From a virus, in IMG/VR virus record IMGVR_UViG_3300017735_000014, positions 1-49,779 of that record: a stretch of 49,779 nucleotides of DNA. One strand, given 5' to 3'. The position numbers were made by a program, and so were the translations under genes. The notes under the pieces were generated by a model that was given only the letters and a program-made list of their open reading frames with translations, searched no databases and was not told where the DNA came from. Numbering within the stretch: the first letter of the stretch is position 1; every line of letters starts with the position of its first letter. This document shows, in pieces, positions 7,913 to 15,761 of this stretch.

Positions 7913-8098
7913 ATGTTTTTATGCGAAGACAACGGAAAAGTTGTTAAAGGTGAGGTTGTTAATATGGTTACAGGTAAATATATGAATGTGGATCTAGGTG
8001 GTATGAAACTTAGTATGCAGTGGAATTCTAAGTTGCAAGAATTTAGAACTAGAAAATCAGGACTAGATTTCATTGCTGGTGTTCCGGAGACTTACTGA
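7913..8098 (+). CDS. Small hypothetical protein after the ligase gene
   Basis: The frame encodes about 61 residues from ATG 7913 (TTG at 7910 is possible): a small beta-rich protein with GKVVKGEVVNMVTGKYMNV and a basic C-terminal half. The better RBS (GGGGAGA) belongs to ATG 7888, which shares TAATG with the ligase stop but runs in another frame and stops after 18 codons. So either ribosomes reinitiate at 7913 or a base change has split the frame. No family is recognised. Confidence 0.5.
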   Translation: MFLCEDNGKVVKGEVVNMVTGKYMNVDLGGMKLSMQWNSKLQEFRTRKSGLDFIAGVPETY

Positions 8099-8247
8099 TG
8101 TTTGCTTATAAAGTAATTGCTAAAGTAAAATACACAGAAGAAATAGTGGCTGAATATGTTTTTGATAAGATGCAAGATGCAATCAAATTTCATTCAGACA
8201 TGACAGGTAAAGGTTATGAATCAGTTTTAAGTCGCATTGAAGTGTAA
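8098..8247 (+). CDS. 49-residue conserved small protein
   Basis: ATG 8098 overlaps the preceding TGA. The product is a small alpha/beta protein: strand FAYKVIAKVKYT, helix FDKMQDAIKFHSDM, then SVLSRIEV. RBS CCGGAGA lies 9 nt upstream. The size and the VxAKVxY start resemble short proteins of marine T4-like phages, but no function can be given. Confidence 0.6.
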   Translation: MFAYKVIAKVKYTEEIVAEYVFDKMQDAIKFHSDMTGKGYESVLSRIEV

Positions 8248-8254
8248 GATTCAC

Positions 8255-8283
8255 TTTACAAATGTTATAAATAGTTGTATAAT
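8255..8283 (+). promoter_or_regulatory. Promoter P4 with embedded late-type TATAAATA box
   Basis: TTTACA at 8255-8260 and TATAAT at 8278-8283 are 17 bp apart, but unlike the other members the GTG before the -10 is missing. Within the spacer, TATAAATA at 8266-8273 matches the T4 late promoter box. Either could drive the gene at 8310, the first of the putative internal-protein cluster, so this could be a combined early/late start (inference). Confidence 0.6.
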
Positions 8284-8309
8284 ACTACTTTAATTAACAG
8301 GACTTAGTA

Positions 8310-9764
8310 ATGCGCGGATTTAAAACATTTATTCCAGAAGATTTACAAAATCTTCAATATACAGGTAATGACAATGCATTTGTATTAGGTGTTTTATCTG
8401 ATATTGATGATGCAATTAGTACTGTTAAAACCGAAATTGAAATAGATGTTAGACCCAATAAACAAAGTGGGGCTAAATTAGGTATCAGTCAAATGATGCC
8501 TGATAAAGATAGAGAAAAGTTTGCTAGTCTTGCTAGAGATATTATTGACAAGACAGACGGACTTACTTTAAGAATGGATAAAGTTCCTGGTTCTCGTAAA
8601 GAAAAGGACTATGCATTCGATCACAGTGAAATGGACAAGTATGTTTATGTTAACTGTCGTCCACAAGGTGGGCGTGGCGCACTCGGAGATGATCCACATG
8701 AATTGATGACAGCCGCATTATGTTTATTCCCTAAAGTCCATAAAATAGAAAATTCTGATGAAATGGATGCTCTTATTGAATTAGTAAGAGGACAATTAAA
8801 GAAAGTTAAGGGATACAAACAAGGCCAAGTTGATTCTCTTGTAGGTGATTATTCAAACTTATGTAAAGCAGTATCGGCCGCCAATGCTATTATTGAAGCA
8901 GGATATGGTAGTGCTGATATGGTTTACCTAACTGGTCAGGCATGGGACGATGATGTTAAAGCGTTCCAAATGTCTAAACACGGCATGAAGGATTTTAATT
9001 CATCCGATTTTATTATTAGAAAGGGTAAAAATTATGTTGGTATCTCTTTAAAGAAAAAGAAAAGGTCCACAGAAACTGACCCAACTCTAATTAATAAAGC
9101 ATTCACAAGTTTATTATCTGAAAAGAAATTTGATAAAGTAAGAAATCAAATTGATGATGATGCTGGAGCATTTTATGTTCATGTAATTAAACTTGCTCAG
9201 AAGCTCAAATTACTTTCACCCGAACTCGAAAAAGATATTAAGAAAACTAGGCCAAGTAGAAAGAATTGGAAACAGTTTATTCAAAGAATTCCTAATGACT
9301 TGGTAAACAGAGTTTTAAAGGGTAAACAAACACTATTTAAAAGAATGGCCCAAACCATTGATAAGAACAGTGACTTAATTGCAGAACAATTAGTTACACT
9401 TATATTTAAAGCAGACTTGCAAGAATTAAAGAAAGTCAATTTTGACTTTGCTCTTGTAACTGGTATTGGTGAATATGGTCCAAGAAAAGGTGTTGTGGTA
9501 GAGAAAGGCGAATATAAAGATATTGATACTACTACAACTATGATTGATGAATTATTTAGCAAAGGTAAAGCAAAGATGATTCTCACTCCTGGTGCGAGTC
9601 AAGCATTTGACCCTAATGCTAAAGCAGCAAACATTAAATTTACTTTAATGATTGGTAAACAATCAATTGCTAATATTGTATTAAGATATAAAGGTGACTT
9701 TAGAAGTGCTCCAAACTTTAATGCGGAGATGACTCCAGAATTTAAGAAATTATTTAAAGCATGA
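8310..9764 (+). CDS. Large protein with capsid-targeting-like leader, possible nuclease
   Basis: This 484-residue protein begins MRGFKTFIPE, nearly the form of the T4 internal-protein leader (MKTYQEFIAE); the I-P-E is a candidate gp21 protease site after residue 10. The body is rich in Lys and Asp. A central segment (SSDFIIRKGKNYVGISLKKKK) has the strand-Asp-strand-x-x-Lys look of a PD-(D/E)XK nuclease, and a C-terminal part contains LVTGIGEYGPRKG. Family identity is not known to me. If it is packaged and injected it would reach the host with the DNA. RBS is CAGGA, and it overlaps the sulfotransferase start by 4 nt. Confidence 0.7.
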   Translation: MRGFKTFIPEDLQNLQYTGNDNAFVLGVLSDIDDAISTVKTEIEIDVRPNKQSGAKLGISQMMPDKDREKFASLARDIIDKTDGLTLRMDKVPGSRKEKDYAFDHSEMDKYVYVNCRPQGGRGALGDDPHELMTAALCLFPKVHKIENSDEMDALIELVRGQLKKVKGYKQGQVDSLVGDYSNLCKAVSAANAIIEAGYGSADMVYLTGQAWDDDVKAFQMSKHGMKDFNSSDFIIRKGKNYVGISLKKKKRSTETDPTLINKAFTSLLSEKKFDKVRNQIDDDAGAFYVHVIKLAQKLKLLSPELEKDIKKTRPSRKNWKQFIQRIPNDLVNRVLKGKQTLFKRMAQTIDKNSDLIAEQLVTLIFKADLQELKKVNFDFALVTGIGEYGPRKGVVVEKGEYKDIDTTTTMIDELFSKGKAKMILTPGASQAFDPNAKAANIKFTLMIGKQSIANIVLRYKGDFRSAPNFNAEMTPEFKKLFKA

Positions 9765-10372
9765 AAATTTTAATTATGGCACCAGGCCGTTGCGGATCAA
9801 GTATGTTGGCAGAGGCTATAAGTCATAAATTAAAATTAAATTATATAAGTGAACCATTTAATAATGATTTACATGGTGAAATAAATTTTGATCATAAGAA
9901 TGTAAGTGATAATACTTTAGTTAAATGTATTTTGGGTGAAGCGGCAATACCAAATAATTATCAAACAGGTGTTGAAGGTGCTGTAGAATTTTTTACAGAG
10001 TTTGCAGAACAGTTTGATAAAAAAATACTTTTAGTAAGAGATGATTTTGGAGAAAGATTATTTTCAGTACTACATGCTCATCAATACGGCACGTGGGAAG
10101 GTAAATATGAAAAACAAGAAATAAATTTAGAGGATCCTAGGCATAATCCTCATATAGATCATTTTATGAAAGCTAACATTATTATACATGCTCTATGGAA
10201 GAATAAATATACTATATTACAATATTTAAATTTGTATAATAAAGATAAGGAAGTGTCTAGAAAAGAATGGAGCAAAATAGTCGGCCCTGAATTGCCCGGT
10301 TACTTTGAATCAATATACGAAAATTGGTTAAATCCTAAAAATAGGAAGAAAATTACAGATGTTAAAATTTAA
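9761..10372 (+). CDS. Sulfotransferase-like protein
   Basis: This 203-residue protein opens with MKILIMAPGRCGSSML, in which residues 7-16 match the 5'-phosphosulfate-binding loop of PAPS sulfotransferases. A downstream KKILLVRDDFGERLFS corresponds to the 3'-phosphate-binding strand-helix (LVRDP-like). The family moves sulfate from PAPS to an acceptor, often a glycan or lipid. Acceptor and role here are unknown; modification of host surface or virion glycans is possible. It lacks the leader seen on its neighbours. Its start shares ATGA with the previous stop and its 3' end overlaps the next gene by 14 nt. Confidence 0.75.
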   Translation: MKILIMAPGRCGSSMLAEAISHKLKLNYISEPFNNDLHGEINFDHKNVSDNTLVKCILGEAAIPNNYQTGVEGAVEFFTEFAEQFDKKILLVRDDFGERLFSVLHAHQYGTWEGKYEKQEINLEDPRHNPHIDHFMKANIIIHALWKNKYTILQYLNLYNKDKEVSRKEWSKIVGPELPGYFESIYENWLNPKNRKKITDVKI

Positions 10373-11603
10373 AAATCATACACCATTACATGAAGCTGCT
10401 AAAAATACGCACATGACTCATATTGAAGATTTAATTCTTGATGGTGGAGTTAAGGGGGCGCGCCAGGCTATACTTGCACTCAGGTCGCTGCGAGATATGT
10501 TATCCGGTAACGCAAAATCACCTGTAGACGTTACTGTTAAATGGGACGGCGCCCCTGCCGTATTTGCAGGAGTTGATCCAGGCGATGGTAAATTCTTTGT
10601 GGCAAAGAAAGGTATTTTTAATGCCAATCCTAAAATTTATAAATCACATGAAGATATTAAAGCAGATACCTCGGGTGATCTTAGTAAGAAGTTAATTTTG
10701 GCATTTGATGAATTATCTAAATTGGGTATCACGAATGTCATTCAAGGCGACTTTATGTATGATCAGAGTGATTTAAAGAGTGAAACTATTGACGGCCAAA
10801 AGATGACTGTGTTTCATCCAAATACAATTGCATATGCAATACCAAAAGGAACAACTTTAGAAAAAGAAATTAGTTCTGCTAAGATCGGTATTGTATGGCA
10901 TACAATTTATAGTGGTGCTACATTTGAAACAATGAAAGCAGAATTTGGTAGAGAAATTGTGCCAAAATTAAAGAAATCAAAAACAGTTTGGATGCAAGAT
11001 GCTACACTTCCTGATTTATCTGGAACAGCAACACTTACTTCAAAAGAAACTGACGAGCTAAACAGTAATCTTTCTAATGCTGGAAAGATATTTAAAAAGA
11101 TTGCTTCAACAACTTTAAAAGAAATAGAATCAAATAAAGAACTGAATATGATTATTAATGTATATAATAACAGAAAGGTTCGTGATGGCCAAAGAGTGGC
11201 AGATACAAAGAAACACGCCACGGGTCTTATTATGTTTGTTAGAGACCGATACGCAAAAGAAATTGATAAACGTTCATCACAAAAAGGTAAAGACGTACAG
11301 ATTAAGAAAAGAGATGAATTATTAAAGTTTTTTGATAAGAAAAACCTTAAAAATCTGCAATTAATCTTTGAATTACAGAATTTTGTTATAAATAGTAAAT
11401 TAATTATTATAAATAAACTAAACAAACTTTCTAAGATAGGAACGTTTGTTAAAACTAAGTCCGGATTTAAGGTAACCAACCCCGAAGGTTTTGTTGCCAT
11501 AGATCGAATGGAAGGTGGTGCTGTTAAGTTGGTAGACCGTATGGAATTTTCTACTAATAATTTCAGCAAAGATATTATAAAAGGTTGGGACAATCCTAAC
11601 TAA
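10359..11603 (+). CDS. Ligase-like covalent nucleotidyltransferase with leader
   Basis: This 414-residue protein begins MLKFKNHTPLHEAA, a leader with a candidate L-H-E cleavage site. The body has a full set of covalent nucleotidyltransferase motifs: VKWDGAPAVF (motif I, Lys61), IQGDFMYD (III-like, Asp131), EGFVAI (IV, Glu376) and AVKLVDR (V, Lys390). A helical, Lys-rich insertion of about 150 residues separates III and IV. I recall this as a phage family of unknown function (DUF6267-like). The motifs suggest an RNA or DNA ligase or a capping-like adenylyltransferase, distinct from the gp30-like ligase at 6.5 kb. Activity is inferred. Confidence 0.75.
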   Translation: MLKFKNHTPLHEAAKNTHMTHIEDLILDGGVKGARQAILALRSLRDMLSGNAKSPVDVTVKWDGAPAVFAGVDPGDGKFFVAKKGIFNANPKIYKSHEDIKADTSGDLSKKLILAFDELSKLGITNVIQGDFMYDQSDLKSETIDGQKMTVFHPNTIAYAIPKGTTLEKEISSAKIGIVWHTIYSGATFETMKAEFGREIVPKLKKSKTVWMQDATLPDLSGTATLTSKETDELNSNLSNAGKIFKKIASTTLKEIESNKELNMIINVYNNRKVRDGQRVADTKKHATGLIMFVRDRYAKEIDKRSSQKGKDVQIKKRDELLKFFDKKNLKNLQLIFELQNFVINSKLIIINKLNKLSKIGTFVKTKSGFKVTNPEGFVAIDRMEGGAVKLVDRMEFSTNNFSKDIIKGWDNPN

Positions 11604-11627
11604 TATATGGGTAACCGAGGATAGAAT

Positions 11628-11990
11628 ATGCTAACATTTCAGCAACATACAGAAGCTGCTTCTGCTCGAACAAGAATGAAGATGAAAATCGCCATGAAGA
11701 AAAACAAGGCGAAGATTGCTCTTGGAAGAAAGAAGGCAGCCAAAAAACTCGCATCCCCCGAACAACTCAAAAAACGAGCAGAAAAAACAGCACGTAACAT
11801 GCTCTTGAAGAAGATACTCAAGAAACGTGGTAAAGAGGATTTATCCTTTTCCGCTCGTCAAGATATAGAAAAGAAGCTCGATAAAAAGAAAGCAGCTATT
11901 AAGAAGATTGCAAAGAAAATCTTGCCATCTATTAAGGCAAAAGATAGAGCTAAATTGAAAAAAGGTGGAGATGCGGGAAAAGATGATTAA
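11628..11990 (+). CDS. Highly basic protein with leader, internal-head-protein candidate
   Basis: This 120-residue protein is dominated by Lys, Arg and Ala, with runs such as MKMKIAMKKNKAKIALGRKK. It starts MLTFQQHTEAAS, which resembles the other leaders though the L/I-x-E site is not exact (H-T-E). Composition and size resemble the packaged, DNA-associated internal proteins IPI-IPIII of T4; that link is inference. RBS GAGGATAGA precedes the ATG. Two TATAAATA boxes lie upstream at 11387-11394 and 11408-11415, inside the previous gene. It overlaps the next gene by 8 nt. Confidence 0.72.
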   Translation: MLTFQQHTEAASARTRMKMKIAMKKNKAKIALGRKKAAKKLASPEQLKKRAEKTARNMLLKKILKKRGKEDLSFSARQDIEKKLDKKKAAIKKIAKKILPSIKAKDRAKLKKGGDAGKDD

Positions 11991-13167
11991 GAGTTTTAGT
12001 GATTACGTAACAGAATCAAGAGGCGATGTAACAATCGTATTTGGTCGATTTAACCCACCTACAAGTGGTCATGAGAAGCTGTTTGAAGCCTTAAAAAAGG
12101 CATCAAGAGGCGGCACATATAGAATATATGCTTCTAAATCACAAGATCCTAAAAAGAATCCCCTAGATTTTAAAGAAAAAGTAAAATTTCTACGCAAGAT
12201 GTTTCCAAAGCATGCTCGTAATATTATGGCTGACTCTGATACTAGAACAGTTATTGATGTTGCAGTTAAGTTATACGACCAAGGATTTACTAAATTATCA
12301 ATGGTTGCAGGATCAGATAGAATAAAAGAATTTGAAATCTTGCTTAACAAATATAACGGTGTTAAGGCAAGACACGGTTTTTACCAATTCGAGGGCAACA
12401 TTAGAGTTGTTTCTGCTGGTGAAAGAGATCCGGATAGTGATGATGTTTCAGGTATGTCTGCTTCTAAAATGAGAGCTGCTGCACAAGCCAATGATTTAAA
12501 ACTTTTCTCAAAAGGTATGCCTAAGGGTTATAAAGGTGCAATCGAGTTATTCAATGCAGTAAGAAAGGGTATGGGTTTAAAGGAATCAAAATCATTTAGA
12601 ACACACGTTGAATTACCTAAAGTATCTGAAACTAGAGAAAAGTTTGTAGAAGGCAATCTGTTTAAAGTTGGAGAACAAGTAAAGATTAATGATTCAGGAA
12701 AAATTGGTACTATTATTAATTGTGGTGCTAACTATTTAACTCTAGCATTATCAGAAGGTTCTAAAAAGAAAGTCTGGCTAGATAGTGTAGAGAAGCTAGA
12801 TGAAAAGGCATACGGCGATATGAATGCTAAACAAAAAGCAGCACATGATAAGCCAAGAAAAGATATACCAAAAAGCAAACACACTAAGAATTTTAAAAAG
12901 AAATTTGGGGAAATGAAAAGTTTTGCCCAGGCATTAGAAGAAGCAGATGTTAAAAAAGCTCTTCAGAAAAAGGCAGATAAATCAGGAATGCCTTATTCAA
13001 TTTTAAAGAAGGTATTTGATAGAGGCTTTGAGGCATGGAAATCGTCTCACAGACCAGGAACAAATCCAACTCAATGGGGATTAGCAAGAGTTAATTCATT
13101 CGCAACAAAATCATCTGGCACATGGGGTAAAGCTGACGCAGACCTAGCCGCTAAAGTAAAGGGATAA
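11983..13167 (+). CDS. NMN-adenylyltransferase-like protein with leader and C-terminal phage domain
   Basis: ATG 11983 gives a 394-residue protein starting MIKSFSDYVTESR (leader-like, V-T-E site); an in-frame GTG at 11965 is less likely. Residues 18-190 form a nucleotidyltransferase of the NadM/NadR type: GRFNPPTSGHEKL (residues 21-33) and SGMSASKMRAA, the ISSTxxR equivalent. A KOW-like barrel follows (GEQVKINDSGKIGTI, about 225-270). A C-terminal domain has SGMPYSILKKVFDRGFEAW and GLARVNSF, a pattern I recall from cyanophage proteins (DUF5824-like). NAD synthesis or another nucleotidyl transfer is possible. Met311 begins a second leader-like sequence (MKSFAQALEEA). Confidence 0.75.
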   Translation: MIKSFSDYVTESRGDVTIVFGRFNPPTSGHEKLFEALKKASRGGTYRIYASKSQDPKKNPLDFKEKVKFLRKMFPKHARNIMADSDTRTVIDVAVKLYDQGFTKLSMVAGSDRIKEFEILLNKYNGVKARHGFYQFEGNIRVVSAGERDPDSDDVSGMSASKMRAAAQANDLKLFSKGMPKGYKGAIELFNAVRKGMGLKESKSFRTHVELPKVSETREKFVEGNLFKVGEQVKINDSGKIGTIINCGANYLTLALSEGSKKKVWLDSVEKLDEKAYGDMNAKQKAAHDKPRKDIPKSKHTKNFKKKFGEMKSFAQALEEADVKKALQKKADKSGMPYSILKKVFDRGFEAWKSSHRPGTNPTQWGLARVNSFATKSSGTWGKADADLAAKVKG

Positions 13168-13170
13168 AAA

Positions 13171-13995
13171 ATGAAATTTAAAGAATTAAGAGAAAAGTAT
13201 AAAAGTAAATATCCCGCAGCTCTTGTTGCTGCGGCAGTAAAGATTGCTATTGATATGGGTGGTGCAATGACTCCGGCCGTTAAGAAAATTGAAGCAATGA
13301 AAAGGGGTTTATCAGATGATCCTATTGTTAAAGATGCGTTAAGACAAGCTAATGAATCTGTTAATGAAGACTATGCTCAAGAATTAGACCTTGCACAAAA
13401 GAATATAGCAAGACTTTCCAAGAAAGAATCAGGCCAAGACCAGAAAGATTATCAAGCAGTAGCTCGGGCCCTAAATCAAGGTAACCTCGGTGCAGTTAAG
13501 AAAGTAATTAAAGGTATTTCAACAAAAGAAATCCAAGCTGACATATTAAATGTCCTTGTAGGTTATAATGACTTAATTGCTAAAATGTATCCTAAAGCAA
13601 TGTCAGGTGGTAAATTTAAAAGCGGCATGACAGTTGATAAAATGGTTAAAGAATCGGTTGACCTTGATGAGTCAACTAAAGCGTATGCTGCTTCATTAGA
13701 GAAAATGGCTAACGATAGAAAGCTGAAGAATATCTCTAAGAAAGATCGTGACATTCTGGCTAAACTAGCTGATATGATGAAGAACGCTAACGAAGAAGTT
13801 GAAGAAGCCAAGGCTCCGAAAGCAAAGGGTTTAAATATTTACGGTTCAGAAATTAGTGGTTTAAAAAATAAAAAAGGTAGACCACATACTGTAAAGCCAA
13901 TGAACGATAAAGGTAAACTCACATTTAGGGTAACAGATGAATTCGGTTCATTTAAAACTGTTGACTTAAAAACTTTTGCAAAAGAGTTTGGATAA
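13171..13995 (+). CDS. Helical, Lys-rich protein with leader
   Basis: This 274-residue protein starts MKFKELREKYKSKYP with L-R-E as a candidate processing site. A helical region (ALVAAAVKIAIDMGGAM, then VKKIEAMKRGL) is not a membrane segment given its charge. Repeated helices continue to about residue 210, then a short beta domain with GRPHTVKPMNDKGKLTFRV. No enzyme motif is seen. RBS GGGATAAAAA. Leader and position suggest a packaged or prohead-core protein (inference). It shares TAATG with the next gene. Confidence 0.65.
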   Translation: MKFKELREKYKSKYPAALVAAAVKIAIDMGGAMTPAVKKIEAMKRGLSDDPIVKDALRQANESVNEDYAQELDLAQKNIARLSKKESGQDQKDYQAVARALNQGNLGAVKKVIKGISTKEIQADILNVLVGYNDLIAKMYPKAMSGGKFKSGMTVDKMVKESVDLDESTKAYAASLEKMANDRKLKNISKKDRDILAKLADMMKNANEEVEEAKAPKAKGLNIYGSEISGLKNKKGRPHTVKPMNDKGKLTFRVTDEFGSFKTVDLKTFAKEFG

Positions 13996-14240
13996 TGAAA
14001 TCTTTTAAAGATATAAGAACAAAGAGCGTTGATGAAGCACCACTAATTATGGCAGATACTGATATGGCAACAACACTGTTTAAGCAAATTAAAGATGACA
14101 TGATGAAGAATGCCAGACAGAAAAAGGAAGAGAAGAATTGGCCAGTATTACAAACCCTTGCTAAATTAGCAGGATATGGAATTACTAAAAAGGGACAGAC
14201 TAAGGGCAGGTCATTTCGTTATGACTTAAAGAAAAAGTAA
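13995..14240 (+). CDS. Small basic protein with leader
   Basis: This 81-residue protein opens MKSFKDIRTKSVDEAP (candidate V-D-E site at 12-14). A charged helix with Lys/Arg clusters follows, then LAKLAGYGITKKGQTKGRSFRY. There is no known family. It is translationally coupled to both neighbours: TAATG upstream, and one base between its stop and the next ATG. Confidence 0.6.
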   Translation: MKSFKDIRTKSVDEAPLIMADTDMATTLFKQIKDDMMKNARQKKEEKNWPVLQTLAKLAGYGITKKGQTKGRSFRYDLKKK

Positions 14241-14241
14241 T

Positions 14242-14910
14242 ATGCGTTTTAAAGAACATATTAATATAATGGAAGGTGTAAATGATCCTTCTATTTTTAA
14301 AGCAGTATTCCTAGCAGGTGGACCGGGTTCTGGTAAATCATTTGTTGTAGGTAAAACTGCACTAAAAGCTCTTGGATTTAGATTGATAAATTCAGATGAT
14401 GCTTTTGAAAAAGGATTAAAGAGAGCAGGCCTGACACTGGATCCAGATGATATTGCATCAGCTCAAGGCCAGGCAGTAAGAGCTAGTGCGAAGGCACTTA
14501 GTGGTAAAATAATGGTTAGGGCTTTAGAGGGAAGAAATGGTATTGTAGTAGATGGTACCGGTAAGGACTATGCTAAGATTAAAAAGCAAGTTGATCTAGT
14601 TAGAGAATTAGGTTATGCAGTACATATGATATTTGTTAATACTGATTTAGAAACTGCAATAGATAGAAATAATCAAAGGCCCCGTTCGTTGCCAGATAAG
14701 ATGGTAGAAAAAATGTGGAAAGATGTACAAAAGAACATTGGTAAATTCCAAGGACTTTTTAGAAACCGTATGATTGTTTTAGATAATTCTAAAGGTTCTG
14801 ATATAGAAGCTTCAACATTAGAAGCTTATAAAGATATAAAAACTTGGGCAGCGAAGCCGCCCGAAAATTCCATTGCAATGAAATGGATAAAAAGCCAAAG
14901 GGGAAAATAA
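14242..14910 (+). CDS. P-loop kinase (zeta-toxin/PNK-like) with leader
   Basis: This 222-residue protein starts MRFKEHINIMEGV (leader with I-M-E site). A Walker A FLAGGPGSGKSF follows at about residues 25-36, then LINSDDAFE, GIVVDGTGKDYAKI and an Arg-rich lid (DRNNQRPRSLP). This is the AAA_33/zeta-toxin/polynucleotide-kinase family, which phosphorylates nucleotides, nucleic-acid 5' ends or UDP-sugars. The substrate is not readable. Next to a ligase-like enzyme with the same leader, a nucleic-acid end-repair pair is one reading (inference). The stop overlaps the next ATG (TAATG). Confidence 0.8.
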   Translation: MRFKEHINIMEGVNDPSIFKAVFLAGGPGSGKSFVVGKTALKALGFRLINSDDAFEKGLKRAGLTLDPDDIASAQGQAVRASAKALSGKIMVRALEGRNGIVVDGTGKDYAKIKKQVDLVRELGYAVHMIFVNTDLETAIDRNNQRPRSLPDKMVEKMWKDVQKNIGKFQGLFRNRMIVLDNSKGSDIEASTLEAYKDIKTWAAKPPENSIAMKWIKSQRGK

Positions 14911-15125
14911 TGAAGAGTTTTAAACAATTCAGAGAAGCACTTAAAAATCCATACAAAGGTATGGCTAAAAGTGATTTAAAAAGAAAACTGGATTCTTTTG
15001 AAAGTCAACATAGTGACTTAATCAGTAAGAGTAAAGGCAGATCAGTAAAGAAAATAGAGCCAGAAATTAGAGATATGGAAACTAAAATTCAGCAGATTAG
15101 ACAGTTGCTAGGAATTAAAAGATAA
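14910..15125 (+). CDS. 71-residue coiled-coil protein with leader
   Basis: ATG 14910 (RBS AAGGGGAAA) gives MKSFKQFREALK, the clearest copy of the recurrent leader (F-R-E). A Lys/Glu-rich predicted coiled coil follows (LKRKLDSFESQ, then IRDMETKIQQIRQLLG). A longer in-frame start at 14844 would run through the kinase gene and is rejected. The function is unknown. TAATG junctions lie on both sides. Confidence 0.65.
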   Translation: MKSFKQFREALKNPYKGMAKSDLKRKLDSFESQHSDLISKSKGRSVKKIEPEIRDMETKIQQIRQLLGIKR

Positions 15126-15502
15126 TGCATAGTTTTTTAGAACATATACAAGATAGGTTTGGGTTATATGAAGGTGCATATGTACCATTAGAGCAACCTA
15201 TGATTGAAATTGATGAAGAAAAACAACCAGAATTAAATAAACCAAAACGCTCTGGTGGTAAAAAGAAATATGTTGTATATGTTAAAAATCCTAAAACGGG
15301 TAATGTTAAAAAGATTGAATTCGGTGACGTAAAAGGTGGTTTAACATCTAAAATTAATGATAAGGGGGCAGCTGCTAGTTTTGCTGCTAGGCATAATTGT
15401 GATACTAAGACAGATAAACTATCGCCCGGTTATTGGGCTTGTAGGCTGCCTAAGTATGCTAAAAATTTGGGGTTAAAAGGTGGTGGAAATTACTTTTGGT
15501 AA
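15125..15502 (+). CDS. Conserved phage protein with leader and Cys-containing C-terminal domain
   Basis: This 125-residue protein starts MHSFLEHIQDRFGLYEGA (L-Y-E candidate site at residues 14-16). The C-terminal 75 residues form a small domain with KYVVYVKNPKTGNVKKIEFG, ARHNCDTK and PGYWACRLPKYAK, a signature I recall in many marine T4-like phage proteins of unknown role. Two cysteines (RHNC and WACR) may pair or bind metal. The last 23 nt overlap the next gene. Confidence 0.7.
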   Translation: MHSFLEHIQDRFGLYEGAYVPLEQPMIEIDEEKQPELNKPKRSGGKKKYVVYVKNPKTGNVKKIEFGDVKGGLTSKINDKGAAASFAARHNCDTKTDKLSPGYWACRLPKYAKNLGLKGGGNYFW

Positions 15503-15761
15503 ACCGTATTGGGAAGATGCTGAAATCAGAACATTTGACCCAACCATAGAAGATGCAGAATTTGTATGGCATCGTGATATGGAGGATCGTGAAGTAGAGA
15601 TACTAGAAGGCGAAGGTTGGCAATTTCAAATACAGGATTGCTTACCTTGGTTACTAAAAACTGGCATGATATTTGATATTAGTAAATTGGAATATCATAG
15701 ATTAATTAAAGGTGTTACACCATTAAAATGCAGGGTACATAGATATGTCAACAGTCAGTGA
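15480..15761 (+). CDS. Cupin-like small protein
   Basis: This 93-residue protein starts at GTG 15480 or 15483; no ATG is available. The sequence is rich in Trp, His and acidic residues: FVWHRDMEDREVEILEGEGWQFQ and LEYHRLIKG. HRD followed by EDR and later YHR recalls a single-domain cupin metal site; this is inference. Similar short proteins occur in cyanophages from memory. It overlaps its neighbours at both ends. Confidence 0.6.
   Translation: MVEITFGKPYWEDAEIRTFDPTIEDAEFVWHRDMEDREVEILEGEGWQFQIQDCLPWLLKTGMIFDISKLEYHRLIKGVTPLKCRVHRYVNSQ

Noticed and set aside
11387-11415. Two TATAAATA boxes inside the ligase-like gene as late promoters
   Set aside because: They lie over 200 bp before the next start; an all-A/T 8-mer is expected about five times per strand by chance at this base composition.
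10907-11593. Long open frame on the minus strand opposite the ligase-like gene
   Set aside because: Mirror of a strong + strand gene with conserved motifs; the minus protein is low-complexity Ser/Phe/Leu and has no RBS.
13171-13320. Hydrophobic stretch ALVAAAVKIAIDMGGAM as a transmembrane helix
   Set aside because: Flanked and interrupted by charged residues in a Lys-rich helical protein; an amphipathic helix is more likely.
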